This document shows, in pieces, positions 17,589 to 25,595 of a stretch of DNA of 64,000 nt; position 1 is the first letter of the stretch; every line of letters begins with the position of its first letter. The position numbers were made by a program, and so were the translations under genes. The notes under the pieces are model-generated. The model worked only from the letters and a program-made list of their open reading frames with translations. It was not told the origin of the DNA and searched no databases. This stretch comes from Kiritimatiellia bacterium (lineage in GTDB: Bacteria; Verrucomicrobiota; Kiritimatiellia; JAAZAB01). The DNA lies in assembly GCA_028718125.1 (NCBI GenBank), contig JAQUMN010000011.1, forward strand, positions 45,024 through 109,023. The letters run 5' to 3'.

Positions 17589-18122
17589 ATGCCCGTGACC
17601 CGTATTTTTATACTCGGCGGCGCCCGTAGCGGCAAAAGCCGCCTGGCACAGGATATTGCCGCGCGCCTGTGGCGGCGCCCAGTGTACCTGGCCACGGCGG
17701 AAATTCTGGATGATGAAATGGCCGCGCGGGTTCGCATGCACCGCCGGACGCGCTCCCGGCATTGGCGCTGCGTGGAAGAGCCCCTGGAAATTGCCCGGAT
17801 AATCCGCCGGGGCATACCGGGCACGGACGGCATTCTCGTGGATTGTCTCACGATCTGGCTCAGCAACGTGCTCCTTAAAGAAGGCCGCGGCGCGTTCCGA
17901 CGCCGGCGGGACGAGCTGGTCGTGGCCTTGAGCCAGGCGCGGCAGGACGTGATAATGGTAGCTAATGAAGTAGGCATGGGCATAGTGCCGGAATATGAGT
18001 TGGGCAGGACATTCCGCGACCTGGCAGGATGGCTCAATCAGGCCGTGGCGAAGGAAGCGGATACCGTTGTGTTTGTGGCGGCGGGTTTGCCGCTGGTGTT
18101 GAAAGGAAGCTTGCCGGAATAA
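17589..18122 (+). CDS. cobU: Adenosylcobinamide kinase / adenosylcobinamide-phosphate guanylyltransferase
   Basis: 177 residues, typical for CobU (~180). P-loop GGARSGKS at residues 10-17, Y-L-A-T-A-E, the R-M-H-R-R-T-R segment holding the guanylylated His of the family, L-V-D-C-L-T-I-W-L-S-N, and V-A-N-E-V-G-M-G-I-V-P. It phosphorylates adenosylcobinamide and then transfers GMP, giving AdoCbi-GDP in nucleotide-loop assembly. No cobS, cobT or cobC is in the window. Together with the CbiR-like gene it points to cobamide salvage and remodelling. It starts 51 bp after the large repeat protein and converges with the ABC export cluster. Confidence 0.9.
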   Translation: MPVTRIFILGGARSGKSRLAQDIAARLWRRPVYLATAEILDDEMAARVRMHRRTRSRHWRCVEEPLEIARIIRRGIPGTDGILVDCLTIWLSNVLLKEGRGAFRRRRDELVVALSQARQDVIMVANEVGMGIVPEYELGRTFRDLAGWLNQAVAKEADTVVFVAAGLPLVLKGSLPE

Positions 18123-18148
18123 GTCATGCGACCTGAAAAGAGTTCATG

Positions 18149-18203
18149 GTTCTTTGTTCTTGGTTCTTCGTTGCCGATTAACGAAGAACCAAGAACGAAG
18201 AAC
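18149..18203. terminator. Heptameric inverted repeat forming a 24-bp stem between convergent genes
   Basis: Arms 18149-18172 and 18180-18203 pair over 24 bp with one mismatch (G-T wobble possible) around a 7-nt loop; the inner 17 bp are perfect. Read linearly it is a series of in-phase heptamers (GTTCTTT, GTTCTTG, GTTCTTC, GTTGCCG, ATTAACG, AAGAACC, AAGAACG). It lies 27 bp after cobU and 21 bp after the end of the convergent ABC gene, so a bidirectional terminator or transcript-end stabiliser is likely, although there is no strong T-run. Confidence 0.55.
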
Positions 18204-18223
18204 ATTCCTGAAACTATCCGCCA

Positions 18224-20239
18224 TTACGTCTTCGTTTGCCGGGCAACCAAACGGGCATAAAAGCCGTTTTGCGCCGCCAGCTGGCTGTGAGTGCCTTGTT
18301 CACTGATTCCGCCGTTTTCCAGCACATAGATCTGGTTACAGCGCTGGGCCATGGACACGCGCTGGGTAACGATCACTGCGGTCTTGCCCACCAGGATACG
18401 GCCCAGCGTTTCCTGGATGTTGTGTTCGATTTCCGCATCCAGCGCCGAGGTGCAATCATCCAGCAGCAGGATTTCCGGTTGGGTCAGTAGCGCCCGCGCC
18501 AGGGACAAACGCTGTTTCTGGCCGCCGGAAAGGCTGGCGCCCTTCTCGCCCAGGATGGTTTCATACTGGACCTTGAGTCCCATGACAAACTCATGGAACT
18601 CGGCCGCACGGGCCGCAGCAATAATATCCTTTGGCTCGGCACCGGGAAGCCCATAACAGATATTGTCCCGCACGGTGCCGCTGATGATCTGGGCTTCCTG
18701 CGGCACCAGCGCCAGGTGCTGGCGCAGGGACAGGATCCGGATTTTATTGATGGGGATTCCGTCGTAGGTAATTTCGCCCATGTCCGGCTCGAACAGCCGT
18801 GCCAGCAGGTGTAACAACGTCGTTTTGCCCGTGCCGCTCGCGCCCATGATGCACACCCACTTGCCCGCCGGAATCGTGAGCGAGACATCCTGAAGCACCG
18901 GTGCGCTGTCCGGGCTATACGCAAAATGGACATGATTCAGGGTAATGCCCTTTTTCAGCGGGACAGGCAGATCCACGGCGTCGGGCTCATCCTGAATGCG
19001 CACGGGCTCGTCCAACACTTCCGCCAGCCGGTTCAGGTACACCAGCAGGTTGGAGACCGTGACGTTCAAATTGCTCAACTGCAGGACCGGCCCGAACAGT
19101 GCGGCGGCAGTGCCCCAGGCATACATCATCTGGCCGAGGGTAATGGCGCCGTTCAGCACCCGGAATATGCCGTAGAGGAACAACACGCCGTTGCTCGTCA
19201 GGCCGCTCACAATTTCGGCCAAATACCCCGTGGCCCCGCCCAGGCGGTTCTGCCACAGCACGTCCCGGAAATAGCAGGCCGCCAAACGATGAAAGGTCAG
19301 GCGCTCCTTGGGCTCCCGCCCGCAAGCCTGGATCATTTTCGTGGCATCCAATTTTTGCGACACCAATCCATACAGGCAGGTGTTCGTGTGGCTGAGTTCA
19401 ACATTCACCCGGTGCAGGTGAGGCCGGACAGTCTTGTAAATTATCACATAAAACGGCAGGCAAACCAGAACGATCACAGCCATGCGCCATTCAATGACCA
19501 GTAACATGAAAAAGCCGAATATAATAATGGACACCAACGAACACAAGCTGATGATCAGCCCCAACAACTGGTCGGCTACGGTGCTGACATCCGAAAGAAT
19601 CCGGGCCATGAGCCGCCCGGGCGTATGGGTCGTTTGATATCCCAACGACAACTTAAGCACCTTGGCATGCATATCGGCCCGCAGGTTGACCGCGATAGAC
19701 TGGGTTATGTGAATACGTCGGCGGGTGGCCAGCCGATTCATCCAGTTGCTGAACCCCAGTGTGGCTATATACAGTATAAAGATTATGCCCAGCCGGCGGC
19801 TGGCATCCGGCGGTCGCCAGGCAATCTGCGTCCCGACATTGAGACGCCGGTCCAGACCGGCCTGAACTTTCGGCGGGGCTGTTTGTTCCTGCTGGCGCTC
19901 TCGACCGAACGATGTGGGCTCACGGTCAGCCAGATGGCTGCCGGCCTGGGCCGCCGGTTGGCCGGCGGCCTTGCTTTTTCCATCATTAGCGGATCCGCCT
20001 CTGGCGGAAGCCGGAACGACAACCAGAATGGAATCCACCACCACCTTGTTGTAATAGGCCATCAGATAAAACGCCCCGGCGTAGTCCAGTACCGCCAGCA
20101 GGACACATAAGGCTATGGCCCACCGGAAAGGCCGCAGATACGTGCGCATGAACCGCGCCAGCAGAATCAGCTTGCCGACTTTGCGGTCTTTCCGGCGATA
20201 CGGCGGCCGACACGCATAGTTGCGATGGTGGAATTTCAT
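18224..20239 (-). CDS. ABC exporter half-transporter (permease-ATPase), degenerate ATP site
   Basis: 671 residues. Residues 25-430 form the six-helix ABC type I exporter domain, interrupted after the first helix by a polar insert (about 76-148). The ATPase domain has Walker A GASGTGKT, signature LSGGQKQR and Walker B I-L-L-L-D-D-C-T-S-A-L-D. The catalytic Glu is Asp and the switch His is Gln (V-T-Q-R-V-S), marks of the degenerate half of a heterodimeric exporter. Its partner ends in a 4-bp ATGA overlap upstream, implying translational coupling. Downstream position in an operon with HlyD- and TolC-like genes suggests export across both membranes. The substrate is unknown. Confidence 0.9.
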   Translation of the reverse strand: MKFHHRNYACRPPYRRKDRKVGKLILLARFMRTYLRPFRWAIALCVLLAVLDYAGAFYLMAYYNKVVVDSILVVVPASARGGSANDGKSKAAGQPAAQAGSHLADREPTSFGRERQQEQTAPPKVQAGLDRRLNVGTQIAWRPPDASRRLGIIFILYIATLGFSNWMNRLATRRRIHITQSIAVNLRADMHAKVLKLSLGYQTTHTPGRLMARILSDVSTVADQLLGLIISLCSLVSIIIFGFFMLLVIEWRMAVIVLVCLPFYVIIYKTVRPHLHRVNVELSHTNTCLYGLVSQKLDATKMIQACGREPKERLTFHRLAACYFRDVLWQNRLGGATGYLAEIVSGLTSNGVLFLYGIFRVLNGAITLGQMMYAWGTAAALFGPVLQLSNLNVTVSNLLVYLNRLAEVLDEPVRIQDEPDAVDLPVPLKKGITLNHVHFAYSPDSAPVLQDVSLTIPAGKWVCIMGASGTGKTTLLHLLARLFEPDMGEITYDGIPINKIRILSLRQHLALVPQEAQIISGTVRDNICYGLPGAEPKDIIAAARAAEFHEFVMGLKVQYETILGEKGASLSGGQKQRLSLARALLTQPEILLLDDCTSALDAEIEHNIQETLGRILVGKTAVIVTQRVSMAQRCNQIYVLENGGISEQGTHSQLAAQNGFYARLVARQTKT

Positions 20240-21999
20240 TCCTTCTCGTCCTCGATCACTTCCTTGTTCACATGCCGATTGTACAGGGCGCGGTAACGGC
20301 CCTCCGGTATGGCCATCAGCTCCGCATGATTGCCTACTTCCAGGATGCGGCCATCCCGCATCAGCACAATCCGGGTCGCGTTACGGATCGTGCTCAGACG
20401 GTGCGCAACGATAAACGACGTGCGGTTCCGCAGGACCCTCTGCATGGCCAGTTGGATGGCCTGTTCGGATTCACTGTCCAGGGAACTGGTGGCCTCGTCC
20501 ATGATCATAATGACCGGGTCAGCCAGCACGGCACGGGCAATGGTTATGCGCTGTTTCTGGCCGACCGAAAATTGCAGGCCTTCCGTACCCAGCACGGTCC
20601 GATACTGGTCCGGCAGGCGCATAATGAAATCATGGATTTCCGCCACTTTTGCCGCCGCCTCGACCTCGGCTTGCGCGGCATTCGGCCGGGCATAGCGAAT
20701 ATTATCGGCAATGCTCACGTTGAACAGGAGCGGGTCCTGGAGGACGATGCCGAACTGCGCACGCAGGCTTTTAAGGTCATATTGCCGGACATCGCAGCCA
20801 TCGATCTGGATACTCCCGTCGCGGACATCATAAAAACGCATGAGCAAGAGCAACAGGGTGCTTTTGCCGCATCCGGTCGGCCCCACCAGGGCAATGGTCT
20901 CGCCCGGCTGAACGTGCAAGTCAAGGTCCCGGGTGACAGGCCGCGCCGGCTCGTAGGCAAAATTCACGCGGTTAAAATCCACCTGGCCCCGCAGACGTCC
21001 GGCGAGCACGGCATCCGGCCGGTTCGTCACTTCCTGGGGCTCATTGTATATTTCGAAGATGCGTTCCACGGCAATGCGCACATCCTGGATTTGCCGCGCC
21101 AGCTCGGACATGCGCACCGCCGGCCACAGGAGCCGCATGGCATAAACCGTGAACGCCGTCACATCGCCATAGGTCATGTCGCCGCGCAGGATCAGGGCAC
21201 AGCCGGCAAAAAACAACACGGCTTGGCCCGTGTTCTGCAGAAGCGAGGTGTTTTGCCAGAACGCGTTGTTGGAATAGCCGGCCTGCTGGAGCAGTTCCAT
21301 GCTGACTTCCGACTGCTCCTGGAAAATGCCCTGCTCGCGCGTCTCCATGCCGAATGATTTGACCGCCAGGCTCGCGACCAGCCGGTTCTGCACCCCGCCC
21401 GACAACCGGTCGAATGATTGCCGGTAACTGCGCGAGAGCGTCACGATTTTGCCGATGTTCAGACGGTAATTCAGCACGAACACGGCGACCATGACGGCAA
21501 TTAACAAAGCCAGCCGCCAGTTCAACACGAAGGTCGCCGTGATGGCAAAGGCCGCGCAAACCATGTCGGAGACGATGCCGATTGTCTGCGCGGACAGCAT
21601 GTTGGCCACCATGCCGGTGTCGCCCATAAGCCGGTTGACCAGCATGCCTGTACTATGCTTGCCGTAAAAACGGAGCGACATATCCAGCATGTGCCGGTAG
21701 AGCGCATTGCGGATATCGAAGACGAAGCGCTGGCCGACGTAGGCAATCCCTTGCGTCTGGATAAACGCGAGTACCGGGACCAGCACAATGAGGGCAATCC
21801 GCCAGAAGCTCAAGGGCGCAATCAGGTCCTGCCGGTTCAGACTGACCACCTGGTCAATGAAGGCCCGCGAGATCAACGGAGTGCACATGTTCAGTATGGA
21901 AAGCAGGACCGTCAAGAGCAACAGTCGGATCAGCATCCAGCGGTAGGGCGAGAGGAAACCCAGGACAATCAGGAAATTCGATTGTTTTTTGGTAACCAC
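20236..21999 (-). CDS. ABC exporter half-transporter (permease-ATPase), canonical ATP site
   Basis: 587 residues, normal for an ABC type I half-exporter. Six transmembrane helices fill about residues 15-310. The ATPase domain shows Walker A GPTGCGKST, Walker B I-M-I-M-D-E-A-T-S-S-L-D with the catalytic Glu, and the switch His in I-V-A-H-R-L-S-T. The signature is F-S-V-G-Q-K-Q-R instead of L-S-G-G-Q, complementary to the degenerate partner downstream, so the two likely form one asymmetric heterodimer. The GTG start at 21999 has no clear ribosome-binding site and directly abuts a heptameric repeat. Part of the 18.2-25.6 kb export operon. Confidence 0.9.
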   Translation of the reverse strand: MVTKKQSNFLIVLGFLSPYRWMLIRLLLLTVLLSILNMCTPLISRAFIDQVVSLNRQDLIAPLSFWRIALIVLVPVLAFIQTQGIAYVGQRFVFDIRNALYRHMLDMSLRFYGKHSTGMLVNRLMGDTGMVANMLSAQTIGIVSDMVCAAFAITATFVLNWRLALLIAVMVAVFVLNYRLNIGKIVTLSRSYRQSFDRLSGGVQNRLVASLAVKSFGMETREQGIFQEQSEVSMELLQQAGYSNNAFWQNTSLLQNTGQAVLFFAGCALILRGDMTYGDVTAFTVYAMRLLWPAVRMSELARQIQDVRIAVERIFEIYNEPQEVTNRPDAVLAGRLRGQVDFNRVNFAYEPARPVTRDLDLHVQPGETIALVGPTGCGKSTLLLLLMRFYDVRDGSIQIDGCDVRQYDLKSLRAQFGIVLQDPLLFNVSIADNIRYARPNAAQAEVEAAAKVAEIHDFIMRLPDQYRTVLGTEGLQFSVGQKQRITIARAVLADPVIMIMDEATSSLDSESEQAIQLAMQRVLRNRTSFIVAHRLSTIRNATRIVLMRDGRILEVGNHAELMAIPEGRYRALYNRHVNKEVIEDEKE

Positions 22000-22001
22000 A
22001 A

Positions 22002-22198
22002 GGTGTTCGGCGTTCAGAATTAGGTGTTCAGGTTGAAAATCAGCAATCCCGCTTGATTAAACGTGACGCAACATTTTGCATTTCAATCGCCTGAAATAAA
22101 CAAGACGTTTGCGCAGGTAACCTGATTCTTACGGTTCCGAACACCGAACACTGAACACCTTATGAAAAGTCATTAACCATTTACCATTAACCATCATA
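22002..22198. repeat. Intergenic spacer with three heptameric repeat blocks
   Basis: The 207-bp gap between the HlyD-like and ABC genes. Block 1 (22002-22029): GGTGTTC, GGCGTTC, AGAATTA, GGTGTTC. Block 2 (22139-22159): GAACACC, GAACACT, GAACACC, which is the inverse complement of block 1 words, so the two could pair across the spacer. Block 3 (22171-22198): CATTAAC, CATTTAC, CATTAAC, CATCATA. No promoter is obvious. A long-range hairpin between blocks 1 and 2 could separate translation or transcript stability of the two halves of the operon. Confidence 0.7.
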
Positions 22199-22206
22199 AA
22201 GCTCCT

Positions 22207-23247
22207 CTAATCCAACCCTAACAGGAAAAACCAGAGGCAGGTTTTTCCATAATAAACCCTGGCTTCCGCCGTGGTGCCGGGCGGGACGGCATGGTTCAGC
22301 GGGTCGAAACTGCAGAAGGCCACCCGATAAGTCGTTTGCCCGTCCGACTGGATAACGTTGCGCAAATACTGGACCTCGCCCCGGAAACGGACACGCTGGA
22401 GACCGCGGTAGGAGGCCAGCCAGGCATAATACCGGTTGCCGACCGACACGCGCAGGGCGTGGCGCTCCAAAATGCGCAGTTTCAGAATTTGTTTTTCGCC
22501 ACCGAAGATTTCGTAGAGCAGGGTCTCCGGCCGCACCAGTTCACCCAGGACAAACTCATAGCGGAGCACCTGGCCGGAGATCGGCGCGCGAATCTCGCGC
22601 GCCCGAATGGCGGCTTCCGAGCGTTCCGCCGCATCCTGCCGCGACTCCAGCTCCTGGCGCAAAACAGCCAGCTCATTTTCATACATGCTCAGATCTTTTT
22701 TCATCAGAGAATCCATCTCCGCGCGGGCAAGCTGTTCCTTCAACTGGTCGTCCTCCAGCACGCTGCCGGCCACCAGGCCACGCGCCATACCCTCCCGGGT
22801 ACGGGCCAGGCGGCTCATGGCGTTCTGCAGGCGCAAGTTGGCAACGGCAATGTCCTCGCTCAATCGCCGTTTCTGCTCGCTAATTTGAGATTCGCGTTGC
22901 TTAAGCTCCGCCTCCGCCTTCTGGGCCTGGTTACGGGCCTCCTCCAGGGACGCCGCCTCCTCAGCACAGCTTAACTGGGCCAGCAGATCACCCTGCTTGA
23001 CCCGCGTCCCCGATTGCACCAAAATGTTGGAAATGAGGCCGACCACCGGGGAACGCACTTCAGCGTAATGCTCGGTCGTTACATAGCCGCTGGCCGGCAC
23101 ATACTGGTTCACCCGGATCGCAAACCCGATCAGGATTATGCCAATTGCCGCCGTCAGCCCATATTTCAGAATGCGCCGCTGTTTCAGCCGGCGTTCCTGG
23201 GTTGTTAACGGCAGGTCGCCGGCCGCCGTTTTTTGAAAAATACCCAT
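22207..23247 (-). CDS. HlyD-family periplasmic adaptor (membrane fusion protein)
   Basis: 346 residues; ATG at 23247 with GGAG upstream. One N-terminal transmembrane helix (about 28-46), a first lipoyl half around A-E-V-R-S-P-V-V-G-L-I-S-N-I, a coiled-coil hairpin of about 110 residues rich in Glu, Lys and Gln (about 95-205), then the second lipoyl half (E-I-R-A-P-I-S-G-Q-V-L) and a beta-barrel. It bridges an inner-membrane exporter and a TolC channel. Both the ABC pair and tolC lie in the same operon, making this the middle part of a tripartite export machine. Confidence 0.9.
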   Translation of the reverse strand: MGIFQKTAAGDLPLTTQERRLKQRRILKYGLTAAIGIILIGFAIRVNQYVPASGYVTTEHYAEVRSPVVGLISNILVQSGTRVKQGDLLAQLSCAEEAASLEEARNQAQKAEAELKQRESQISEQKRRLSEDIAVANLRLQNAMSRLARTREGMARGLVAGSVLEDDQLKEQLARAEMDSLMKKDLSMYENELAVLRQELESRQDAAERSEAAIRAREIRAPISGQVLRYEFVLGELVRPETLLYEIFGGEKQILKLRILERHALRVSVGNRYYAWLASYRGLQRVRFRGEVQYLRNVIQSDGQTTYRVAFCSFDPLNHAVPPGTTAEARVYYGKTCLWFFLLGLD

Positions 23248-23299
23248 TACCTACTCCGCCGTTGTCCTGACCTCTCAAAAAGTCGGATCGCGGGCTTGA

Positions 23300-24109
23300 T
23301 TATTTCTTCAGATTCTTGACTTTTAGAAAATCCTTGGCAATCATGCGGATGCCGTCGCTTTCATCATCATAGCGCTTGGTGCACAGGTTGCATTCGGAAC
23401 ACTTGGTCTCGTAGCAGTTCCGATGCACGCGCGACGGATACATTTTTCGAAAGGCCTCATAACAAGCGGTCGAGCAGAATACATAGCGTTCCTGGCTGCA
23501 GCCGAAAGCCACCTGCGCCAAGCTGAAGCCATCCTTTTCCGGGTCCGCCGGGCCGTTGCACCACGCGCAGGCAATATTCATGCGATCAGTGACCTGCTTG
23601 TAGCGCTGGGCAACTTCCGCCTCCGTCCAGACATATTCAATCCAGCTCACGGCATCCCTGGGCACCTTGGCAATAACAACGTCGTCCCTGATAATAAACA
23701 CATCGCCCGTGGTGACGACATAACAGTGCTCGCCCTCAATTGGAATGTTGTTTTCGCGCAGATGGACGCGCACCGGACCGCGCTGGGGCACCTCAAAGGT
23801 ATTCCAGCCGCAGGCTATGCAGATCGTGGCAAACAGGTGCTCGTTGAGGTGCTCACCGCACCGGGGACACATACCCATCTGGATAACGTGCAGTTCCTTG
23901 ACGGAATCCTCGGCCGCCCCTTGAACCTGTTTCTCCGCCTCCTGATGAAGCCGTTTTTCTTTTTCGCCGTATTCATCCTCCAGGATCATGATGTCGCGTT
24001 CCAGATTATCCCTTTGCTGGTCCGGCAGCACGAGGGTTTCCAGAGTCGGCTGATCCATGTCCTCTTCCGGTTTTTTGGTCAACCCGAGCATTTGCTTCAA
24101 CTTGCGCAT
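23300..24109 (-). CDS. Multi-zinc-ribbon protein of unknown function in export operon
   Basis: 269 residues; ATG at 24109 with a strong GGAGGAAGGG upstream. Residues 1-75 are charged and helical, probably coiled coil. Three cysteine clusters follow: C-P-R-C-G...C-I-A-C-G (about 80-102), C-A-W-C-N with later C-S and C-S-T-A-C (about 180-220), and C-Y-E-T-K-C-S-E-C-N-L-C (about 233-244). The total is enough for two or three zinc or Fe-S sites. No signal peptide or membrane segment, so cytoplasmic. It sits between hlyD- and tolC-like genes with short spacers (52 and 13 bp), so it is co-expressed with the exporter; possible roles are substrate tailoring, recognition or regulation. I do not recognise the family. 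Confidence 0.75.
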   Translation of the reverse strand: MRKLKQMLGLTKKPEEDMDQPTLETLVLPDQQRDNLERDIMILEDEYGEKEKRLHQEAEKQVQGAAEDSVKELHVIQMGMCPRCGEHLNEHLFATICIACGWNTFEVPQRGPVRVHLRENNIPIEGEHCYVVTTGDVFIIRDDVVIAKVPRDAVSWIEYVWTEAEVAQRYKQVTDRMNIACAWCNGPADPEKDGFSLAQVAFGCSQERYVFCSTACYEAFRKMYPSRVHRNCYETKCSECNLCTKRYDDESDGIRMIAKDFLKVKNLKK

Positions 24110-24122
24110 GATCCCTTCCTCC

Positions 24123-25595
24123 CTACTGATTTAAAAAATCGTCGGCATAACCAGATGCATACATAAAATTGGAATATGCCCGTAGTAACTCGACCGCAAT
24201 AATTGTTTGCCTTTTCAAGGCATCCGTCAAGTCTCTTTGGGCATCGAGCACGTTACGACTGCGCCCCTCGCCAAGGCAAAATCGCTCGTTTTCGGCTTCC
24301 AGCGCCTGGTGGGCCGATGCAATAGCTTCTGAAACTAGGCTCAGACGATCCTGGGCGGACATAAACTGTTCATGCTGAACTTTTAAATCCGCACAGATCT
24401 GGATGGCTGTCTGACGGAGCAGTTCGTGCCGTGCATCGATGGTCGCGCTAACCGCCCGCATCCGCGCCTTTTCCGTCCGATACCCCCAGGGACGCTTCCA
24501 GGTCAGTCCGATACTCGCCCCCAGGTTACGCTCGCTCAGGTAGCGACCAGTGCCGATGATGTCGTTCGGATCCTCTCCCTGCAGGATCGCTTCCATGTTC
24601 AGCGACAGATCGGATCGCAGGTTGTCCCGGTTAATGGCCAACTCCTTCTCCGCAACCTCAATAAAATCCTGGATCTCGTTGTAATCTCCGCGGGCCTTGA
24701 GCGCCTCGGCCTCGGCATACAACGGCGGCAGGTCCACGGATTCCGCCCATAAAACGAGCGTACCGAAGGAAGCCTGCACTGGCCGCGCCGGCTTGGATGT
24801 GCCCAGCAGTTCCAGGAGCCTGATTTTGGTAGTCTGGCAGGCCTGCTGGTCCGCCGTTTCCGATTCCTGCCGCAGGGCCACCTCGGAGCGCGCCGTAAAC
24901 AACTGGTAGCCAGGCACGATCTTGAGCCGCACGAGTTCCTGGGCTTCCTTCAGCAGTTTTTCCACGCGGATCAGGGCCGATTGCGCCACATAGCGCTGGG
25001 CCTCGGCTTCCAGCACGGCGATGTATTGTTGTTCGACGTCATGCCGGCATTGCTGGGTAATCGCCAGCCAGTGGTTCTGCGCCATACGCTGGCGCTTGGC
25101 GGCGCGCTCATCGGAAAGTTTCCATTGCAGAAATCCGCGGTCGCGCAGGAGCGGCACGCCCAGGCGGAGCCCTGCCGTGCTCTGCCAGAGTTCGTTATAG
25201 CTTCCGGACACATTCGTCACGGTGCTGCCTTGCAAATTGGAATAATAACTCTCCTCAACCCGCGTGCCCAGATAAACGCCGGGCAGGATGGCTGCATCCA
25301 CGCCCGCGTGCAGGAAGGCTTGATTGTAGCCGCTGTTGTAATCGGTCTGCGAAGCGGTCGCATTCAACTGGGGATCAAAAAAACCACGCAGTTCATCGCG
25401 TTCAGCCTGGGCACGGTTGACCTCATACTGGGCCGCCTGAACGGCGGGGTTGTTGGAAAAAGCTTCGGCTATGAGCGCTTCCAGCTGCAGGTTGGCCCAT
25501 GCCGCCGGAAGGCCCATGGCCAGCCAAAATCCAACCGCCGCTATTACCTTTAAAAGCGATCCGTTCGATATCACGTCATGATTTCGATATGACAC
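24123..25595 (-). CDS. TolC-family outer membrane efflux protein
   Basis: 490 residues. The start is a GTG at 25595 with GGAGG about 12 nt upstream. Signal peptide at residues ~14-34 (hydrophobic core ending A-A-W-A). Two homologous halves of long helices are visible: N-terminal L-E-A-L-I-A-E-A-F-S-N-N-P-A-V-Q-A-A and its counterpart after residue ~280, with C-terminal R-N-V-L-D-A-Q-R-D-L-T typical of TolC. It forms the outer-membrane channel for the ABC/HlyD exporter in the same operon. The 25-bp overlap with the upstream GT9 gene implies one transcript. Confidence 0.9.
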   Translation of the reverse strand: MSYRNHDVISNGSLLKVIAAVGFWLAMGLPAAWANLQLEALIAEAFSNNPAVQAAQYEVNRAQAERDELRGFFDPQLNATASQTDYNSGYNQAFLHAGVDAAILPGVYLGTRVEESYYSNLQGSTVTNVSGSYNELWQSTAGLRLGVPLLRDRGFLQWKLSDERAAKRQRMAQNHWLAITQQCRHDVEQQYIAVLEAEAQRYVAQSALIRVEKLLKEAQELVRLKIVPGYQLFTARSEVALRQESETADQQACQTTKIRLLELLGTSKPARPVQASFGTLVLWAESVDLPPLYAEAEALKARGDYNEIQDFIEVAEKELAINRDNLRSDLSLNMEAILQGEDPNDIIGTGRYLSERNLGASIGLTWKRPWGYRTEKARMRAVSATIDARHELLRQTAIQICADLKVQHEQFMSAQDRLSLVSEAIASAHQALEAENERFCLGEGRSRNVLDAQRDLTDALKRQTIIAVELLRAYSNFMYASGYADDFLNQ

